Source: Crossaster papposus (lineage: Eukaryota; Echinodermata; Asteroidea; Velatida; Solasteridae). Taken from it: a DNA stretch of 64,000 bases. Every line of letters starts with the position of its first letter. Position 1 is the first letter of the stretch. A program made the translations under genes and the position numbers. The stretch spans positions 1,798,001-1,862,000 of the forward strand of contig JBAIAA010000531.1 in assembly GCA_037893245.1 (NCBI GenBank). The letters are read 5' to 3'. The notes beneath the pieces are model-generated. The model ran no database searches and was not told the DNA's origin. It saw nothing but the letters and a program-made list of their open reading frames with translations. Positions 60,301 through 64,000 of this stretch are shown here, piece after piece.

Positions 60301-62141
60301 TTCCTGAACCAGATCGAACCGGAGCTAAAGGGCAATGACGACTCCGATGGAACTGCTCGTTCCAGGGACCCCCCTGATGAAACCACTCCCCCTGAAGACC
60401 TCTCGGGTTGACCACAGAGAGAAAGACACCCCACCCACAAGGCCCTTGCCAACGAAATTGAGACGAAAACCAAGAATTTCTACGCAGAGTGGCGAAATTA
60501 AGACCAAACAAGCCCTGGAAAAGCTGCAACACGCCCCCGATGAAGGAAAAACCCTTGACACAGATTTGAGCAACGCCCGTCGTTCACTCAAATCTTACAA
60601 CAAGGTGTGGTCGGAACTTAAGAATACCTACGCTCAAGACAAAACAGACACATTCAAGGAGGATGGCCTACACATCTACAGCATTTTCCTCGACAACTGT
60701 AACTTTGCAAACGGTGTCATCGCTCACGCGATGGACCGAATCCACTCCTTGGCCCTTGAAGTACGCTCAAACATCAGCAGAGGTTATCTTCATCGGCCCT
60801 TAGTGTCCGAGCACAAGCTTTGGCCGACGCTGCTGCCGCAGACCAGGAAGCGGCCAATGAGGAAGCCATAGCTAGACGGACGGCCAAACTAAGAACTGAT
60901 CAAGCTGCCGAAGCGGCCGTGAGAGCAAACATGGAAGCAAAACAGGTAGCCAAACAAGCCACGGCCGAGGCAGACCTGCAGATACTTCGGGTTCGACAGA
61001 CTGCCGCTATGAAGAGGGCCAGATCAAAGGCCATAATACAGGCTGAACTCGAAGAAAAGGGGGGCGTTCCCCTCACCTTACCCGAACAGTCGTCGAATGA
61101 CCACGCCGGAAACTTCTAGGGAAATTGAATCTGGGGAAATTACTTTGCATTTATATATGTCATCCGGCGCGAACTGGTTAAAGAAGACAAAAGGGCATAA
61201 AAGATAAACTTCACTGGCACGTAATTAAAGCTTGAAATGGTGCTCAATAAATTTACAATAAATTTTGTAACGTAAACTTCTGTGTGATTTTCAACAACGT
61301 ACTGCAGACTGTTGTGGCGATAAAAAAATATAGTCCGAATTCAAAATCAGATTAATCCTATTGATTGTGAGTTATTTGTGTGACAACTTTAATGTAGCTT
61401 TTAAGACATGCAATATAAATACCAATTGGTATTGGGAAAAAACCAATCGGATAAAGAATCTAAAGAATTGCCAATTGGTTTTTTTTCTTTCCAATTGGTT
61501 TTTTTCCTTTCCAATTGGTTTTTTTTCTTTCCAATTGGAAAAACACCAATTGGAAAAACACCAATTGGAAAAACACCAATTGGAAAAACACCAATTGGAA
61601 AAACACCAATTGGAAAAACACCAATTGGAAAAACACCAATTGGAAAAACACCAATTGGAAAAACACCAATTGGAAAAACACCAATTGGAGAAAATAATGT
61701 CCAATTGGTTCCAACTAAAAAGTGCCAATACTCAATTGGTAAATATTCCAATTGGTTCCAATTTGAATTTTCAATTGGTAATGAATTGGAATTTTTGGTA
61801 AGGGCTGACTCAAAGTGACGCCGTGTAGTTCCTCTTCATTTAATTTGTGACTTGATCAATCGATTTCTTCTTGTCCTTCCTTTAGGTTGTACTCGGCTCT
61901 CCTGATCCTGATACTCGGCGGCCTCCTTCACATCTTCCTGCCTCAGAGCAATGCCGTGGAGTTCCTCCTCGCCATCTTTGGAGCCATCCTCTTCTGCGCC
62001 TTCATCGTCTTCGACGTCCACATGATGATGCACAAGCTGTCGCCGGAGGAGTACATCTTGGCCTCCATCAACCTATATCTGGACATCTTGAATCTGTTCC
62101 TGCACATATTACGCATTCTCGGGGAGGCACAGAAGAAGTAG
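51295..62141 (+). CDS. TMBIM4: TMBIM4 (Lifeguard 4 / GAAP), five coding exons
   Basis: Coding exons 51295-51391, 53685-53793, 54547-54652, 56984-57135 and 61886-62141 total 720 nt and give 239 residues plus stop. Human TMBIM4 is 238 residues. All introns are GT-AG with phases 1, 2, 0, 2. The N-terminus has IESIVDDFRYGTNVA, matching the family's IEDDFNYG.SVA. Hydrophobic segments then make the usual seven-helix BI-1/LFG fold: exon 2 GILSTQLLVTTVVCAIF, exon 3 MAYVSSLFLLVALF, exon 4 TFVEAYSVGTIVTFY and AFSLTMVVTLGLTAYTMQSK. Exon 5 has FCAFIVFDVH, MHKLSPEEYILASINLYLD and ILNLFLHILRIL. The conserved acidic pair of the family's Ca2+-leak/pH-sensing site corresponds to D198 and D221. Known members sit in the Golgi/ER membrane, lower luminal Ca2+ and oppose apoptosis. 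Function here is by homology. Confidence 0.95.
51893..51949. repeat. (TACAG)n microsatellite
   Basis: Eleven perfect TACAG units in TMBIM4 intron 1. Confidence 0.97.
51988..52217. repeat. Foldback repeat in TMBIM4 intron 1
   Basis: Two arms of about 90 bp in inverted orientation (about 51988-52080 and 52130-52217). They share AAAATGACTT, AAGATTGG/CCCATCTT, ATAAGCTTTCTAATGAT and CCATC. The arms are diverged by roughly 15-20 percent. MITE-like, no coding capacity. Confidence 0.75.
52715..52800 (+). repeat. Dispersed repeat, copy 1
   Basis: Shares GCTGGATGCCTAGAATCATTA and the following TTTACTTTC-type sequence with the minus strand of 63845-63920. It contains a perfect 21-bp palindrome at 52735-52755 (CCAGCAAAAT, C, and its complement). 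Confidence 0.6.
52871..53110 (-). pseudogene. Possible retrocopy: small secreted-like ORF with poly(A)
   Basis: The minus-strand frame 53095-52892 encodes 67 residues: a hydrophobic N-terminus like a signal peptide (GTMVFLVCCVARTGPATA), then KDWFGLNVDMVDYTVADLYRD and a short acidic end. I do not recognise the family. A run of about 21 A on that strand follows the stop directly, as expected for a retroposed mRNA, although a 3' UTR would normally intervene. It could equally be a chance frame or a first exon of an unknown antisense gene in TMBIM4 intron 1. Confidence 0.25.
53209..53360. repeat. Inverted repeat, CpG-rich, intron 1
   Basis: GATAGATCGGGGTGGACAT (53209-53227) is matched in reverse complement at 53341-53360 with one or two differences. 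The interior is rich in GCGC/CGCG, unlike the AT-rich surroundings. MITE-like. Confidence 0.65.
53685..53793 (+). CDS. TMBIM4: TMBIM4 coding exon 2
   Basis: Follows TTTCACTGCAG and ends AAAAG before GTAAGTG (phase 2). It encodes FLRKVFGILSTQLLV and the first transmembrane helix, matching human FLRKVYSILSLQVLL. Confidence 0.95.
54547..54652 (+). CDS. TMBIM4: TMBIM4 coding exon 3
   Basis: Preceded by a long CT tract and CTGCAG. It ends GGTCTGTTC before GTAAGTAC (phase 0). It encodes the second helix, the charged loop IKRRDSPINM and the start of the third helix. Confidence 0.95.
55039..56209. mobile_element. 1.17-kb TIR element in TMBIM4 intron 3
   Basis: Ends AGGCCTCAACCT and AGGTTGAGGCCT are perfect 12-bp inverted repeats. 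The 9-bp sequence GCATTAACC occurs on both sides (55030-55038 and 56210-56218) as a perfect target duplication. Both ends carry GGGGCAC-type subterminal motifs and GGCCAC/GTGGCC. A 9-bp duplication fits Mutator-like elements. If the end is taken as CAGGCC, the duplication is 7 bp, closer to hAT. No transposase is visible. A foldback repeat lies within it. Confidence 0.8.
55652..55825. repeat. 174-bp foldback nested in the 55-56 kb element
   Basis: Arms of about 82 bp meet around 55738. They share TTCGCGAT/ATCGCGAA ends, ACGCAAAACA, ATGGCGGA, AGTCTGC, GCTCGTCGCACCGAACAACA and GGGC. The match is about 90 percent and weaker pairing extends some 9 bp further out. It could fold into a long hairpin if transcribed in the intron. 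Confidence 0.85.
56213..56656. mobile_element. piggyBac-like MITE with TTAA ends
   Basis: TTAA stands at both ends (56213-56216, 56653-56656), next to CCCTAACCC and GGGTTAGGG, which is the usual arrangement for piggyBac-type insertions. The 436-bp interior has repeated TAGTATTTTGTAG-like motifs and a perfect 30-bp palindrome at 56235-56264. There is no coding capacity. Its left TTAA lies within the target duplication of the neighbouring element, so that element inserted at its edge. Confidence 0.6.
56984..57135 (+). CDS. TMBIM4: TMBIM4 coding exon 4
   Basis: Follows TTTGGATGCAG and ends GGTGCAGG before GTAGGT (phase 2). It encodes helices 3-5, with VTFYNKAVVLQAFSLT and YTMQSKRDFSSWGAG matching human VTFYDVYIILQAFILT and YTLQSKKDFSKFGAG. 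Confidence 0.95.
57977..58114 (+). pseudogene. Dead duplicate of TMBIM4 intron-4 end and exon-5 start
   Basis: Aligns to 61807-61939 over about 135 bp. It shares AGTTCCTCYTCAT, TCAATCG, CTTGTCCTYCCT, TAGGTTGTACT, CTGATACTC, GCCTCCTT and ACATCTTCCT, with small gaps. The copy keeps a recognisable 3' splice site (CCCTGTAG), but the exon frame meets a TGA at the fourth codon. It ends exactly where the terminal inverted repeat begins at 58115. It is not expected to be used in the mRNA. Confidence 0.85.
58140..59097. repeat. CCAATTGG palindrome array, left
   Basis: About 30 CCAATTGG sites occur, mostly as TTYCCAATTGGAATCC units with a spacing near 30 bp. They are organised in larger repeats that alternate CTTCTGAACGTTTCA, CCGTCTATCATTTCA and CCTATCTATCAATT linkers. 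Open frames with repeating FPIGI or SNWNP are by-products. Confidence 0.95.
60270..61120 (+). mobile_element. gag-like fossil fragment, possibly BEL/Pao type
   Basis: Two overlapping open stretches encode a charged leader-type protein followed by an Ala/Glu/Arg-rich coiled-coil region (for example QAAEAAVRANMEAKQVA at about 60900). This is reminiscent of the N-terminal gag region of BEL/Pao elements. The fragment is broken and no protease, polymerase or clear LTR pair was found around it. Its divergence cannot be judged without relatives. It lies inside the 58115-61806 element. Whether it was inserted there or is part of that element is unclear. Confidence 0.35.
61420..61800. repeat. CCAATTGG palindrome array, right
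   Basis: The core (61531-61690) is about 11 perfect copies of the 15-bp unit CCAATTGGAAAAACA. It is flanked by CCAATTGGTTTTTTTC units in the opposite orientation on the left and looser CAATTGG sites on the right. It is much more regular than the left array. Confidence 0.95.
61807..61939 (+). repeat. Functional copy of the duplicated exon-5 boundary segment
   Basis: Right-hand member of the 135-bp flanking duplication (other member 57977-58114). It begins directly after the terminal inverted repeat and includes the pyrimidine tract, TTTAG and the first 54 bases of exon 5. Confidence 0.85.
61886..62141 (+). CDS. TMBIM4: TMBIM4 coding exon 5 with stop
   Basis: Follows TGTCCTTCCTTTAG. The first base completes a Gly codon. 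It encodes residues 155-239, with both conserved acidic residues, and ends in TAG. A diverged, non-functional copy of its first 50 bases and 3' splice site lies at about 58030-58114. Confidence 0.97.
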
Positions 62142-63300
62142 AAGACCACAATGTTTTGGATTTCGTTTTCCTCGTGGGTTATTCCGTGTCAATTCAACAC
62201 GCTTTTGGACCCGATGTTTGTTGTTATGATTGACCTATTTTTTGGTAATTTGGCTCTTGTTTTTGAGATACTTTGAGTGAACTTTGTACTAATTAGCATG
62301 AGCTCCAAACTTTATATACCTATATCTCTAAAAATTATTGCCTAGTTCCGTCTCAATTTGCCAGAACGTCTCACATTTAGGCCAATCATAACACTAAATA
62401 TTTTTTCAATCTGTGAGGGTCAGGTCCCAAAGTGTGTTAAATTGACACGTGATTACCCTCATACAAACACGCCGGCGATCTGCTCACAGGGAAATGGAAT
62501 CCAGGTCCTGTATCTAACTATAAATCTAGGAATCTCTTTCTGTCTATGAAGTTGAAATGTTGATCAGGACCCACAAATGTGCAGTGTTAAGTTTAAAGTT
62601 GTTTGGATGAGTGGTTCTAAAAAAATCAACCAATAGAGTGTATTCATATAGAATAGCAACAGTGCTGGGCATACGGTCGTGTATAATTCATAACGACAGA
62701 GGATTCCCTATTGTGTTTCCCATTGTTCCTGTACTGTAACCTAACCCAATTCACTTATCGTACACTAGAGGACAAAAGACGAACGTCCGAGGACTGAAAG
62801 GATCTCTTGTGCTTCTGTCCTCGAGGGTTAGGTACATGTAGTACACGTACATCTATACCGCCACGTTGGGTGTGTACATGTTATGGGTCAATGTTATTTC
62901 TGGAACAGTTTTTAGGACTCGTACAAAGATAGGTTATATCGTTTGAGGGCGCGCTGTCCTTTCCACATGTACAAACATGTAGTATCAAACTTCTGAACAG
63001 GCATGACATTTTTTTACGACATCAGACTTTCTCCCCGAAAGACATTTTTACTGTAAAAAGATAGGCAACTTTCGGACATCATCAATTTTTAATTCACAAT
63101 CTCATCTCTGATTTCGAATGGGCGTTGAGTACTCAACAACTAACCTGCCGTAAAATTGTGAGAAAACAATATTCTAAGATCTCGATTTCAAACGAAAGTT
63201 TTCGGAAATTCTCAAATATGTGTCACTGCGACGCATCTTTGGAAATAACCTTCCTTTGTTTTTTCTCAAAATGATAGCATGCCAAAAGGGAACATATGAA
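62142..63300 (+). other. TMBIM4: TMBIM4 3' UTR and downstream
   Basis: No gene other than the presumed 3' UTR. I found no canonical AATAAA on the plus strand between 62142 and the end of the window, so the transcript end is not defined here. Confidence 0.4.
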
Positions 63301-63470
63301 GCGCGATATGTGGCAGAGAAAACCCCCCCTCTTTTGTGTTGACCATTGTGTTCCCGGAATCTCAGGAATTCCTTTTAGGTTTCAAGGGGGGATGGGTTAG
63401 GTTACAATAGTGTTGAGTGCGTATAAAGTATAGGGATACGAGGGGGGTACCCCTCTGCCACATATCGTGC
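63301..63470. mobile_element. MITE-like inverted repeat
   Basis: GCGCGATATGTGGCAGAG (63301) and CTCTGCCACATATCGTGC (63453-63470) are near-perfect inverted ends. CCCCCC and GGGGGG tracts just inside extend the pairing. No coding capacity and no certain target duplication. Confidence 0.7.
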
Positions 63471-63844
63471 TGGGTATAAAAGGGAAAATCTGTTTGTTTT
63501 GTCAATCAGTTTACACCGTGTACATGTATTTCTTCAGGGTGAACTTTATATGCACTATTTTGTCCCACATACCGGTACAACAGTCAATTAATTTTGTATA
63601 AACCCCCAATCATGTACTTTGGTTTTGAAAGCTTTCAATTCTGTGTTCTTCACGCCTCTTTAATATTTCATTTAACCCTAATGTCGTAGGCATTACTTTG
63701 TCTAAAGATCCGAGTACTACAAAATACCACTTAGTATTTTGTGTGTAGTGAAAGCATAGATACGAACTACCAGTACTACTTGTGCGTAATGGTGGTAAAA
63801 TATAGGTAAGATATATCGAACAATTTTACAACCAAATTACTTGG

Positions 63845-63920
63845 AAATATTTTATTTTTTAAAAGTAAATAATGATTGTAGGCATCCAGCAAAAGGATTG
63901 CGCTAGATATCAAGTAATTA
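63845..63920 (-). repeat. Dispersed repeat, copy 2
   Basis: Reverse complement shares TTTTGCTGGATGCCTA and ATCATTATTTACTTTT with 52715-52800. The remaining sequence to 64000 holds no recognised gene. Confidence 0.55.
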
Positions 63921-64000
63921 ACAAAATCACGATTGCCGTACAAACCAAAATAACAACTGCCCAACACCAGTTGAAAACGAACGCCATTTTTTCTGGCTTT

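Larger units (their letters stand above)
58115..61806. mobile_element. 3.7-kb TIR element with CCAATTGG arrays, TMBIM4 intron 4
   Basis: Ends AGCCCTTACCAAAA and TTTTGGTAAGGGCT are perfect 14-bp inverted repeats. Weaker inverted similarity (CCAATTCATT/AATGAATTGG) continues inward. Next to each end lies an array of CCAATTGG palindromes (58140-59097 and 61420-61800). The middle holds AT-rich DNA and a gag-like fossil fragment. No transposase is visible. No short target duplication is seen at the ends. Instead both flanks carry the same host sequence of about 135 bp. Confidence 0.75.

Noticed and set aside
61515-61714. Regular 15-bp repeats as a CRISPR-like array
   Set aside because: The units are contiguous with no unique spacers, and the sequence is clearly eukaryotic.

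Overview
This is a eukaryotic, intron-bearing nuclear window that is mostly repetitive DNA. I infer a marine invertebrate deuterostome, probably an echinoderm or close relative. The reasons are the many ATGTACATGTAC tracts, the mix of L1/Tx1-like and CR1/Jockey-group LINEs with DIRS-like, pogo-like and foldback elements, and the sequence of the one host gene. The species cannot be named from sequence alone.

Only one host gene is well supported. It is TMBIM4 (Lifeguard 4 / Golgi anti-apoptotic protein), on the + strand, with five coding exons between 51295 and 62141. Their splice phases fit and they give an uninterrupted 239-residue protein.

Layout. 1-1080: 3' end of an L1/Tx1-like LINE (-). 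1824-2608: ATGTACAT minisatellite split by a 172-bp perfect-looking foldback element. 2700-8858: a LINE ORF1 split by a 5.6-kb segment with 42-bp inverted ends that carries a 93-bp satellite. 9133-14432: a CR1/Jockey-group LINE split by a 2.4-kb DNA transposon. 14990-23300: an L1/Tx1-like LINE (-) interrupted by a pogo-like transposon, whose transposase carries a PHD finger, and by a second LINE fragment. 23378-42829: about 82 tandem copies of a 237-bp satellite with nested higher-order repeats of 7, 19 and 5 monomers. 45012-49168: a broken DIRS-like fossil with inverted terminal repeats. 49.2-64 kb: TMBIM4, with foldback, MITE-like and TIR elements in its introns and flanks.

The most unusual structure is in TMBIM4 intron 4. 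A 3.7-kb inverted-repeat element rich in CCAATTGG palindromes is flanked by two diverged copies of about 135 bp containing the 3' splice site and start of exon 5. The left copy is a dead pseudo-exon and the right copy is the working exon. No bacterial-type operon, CRISPR array, rRNA or convincing tRNA gene was seen. Most long open frames in the window are by-products of tandem repeats.
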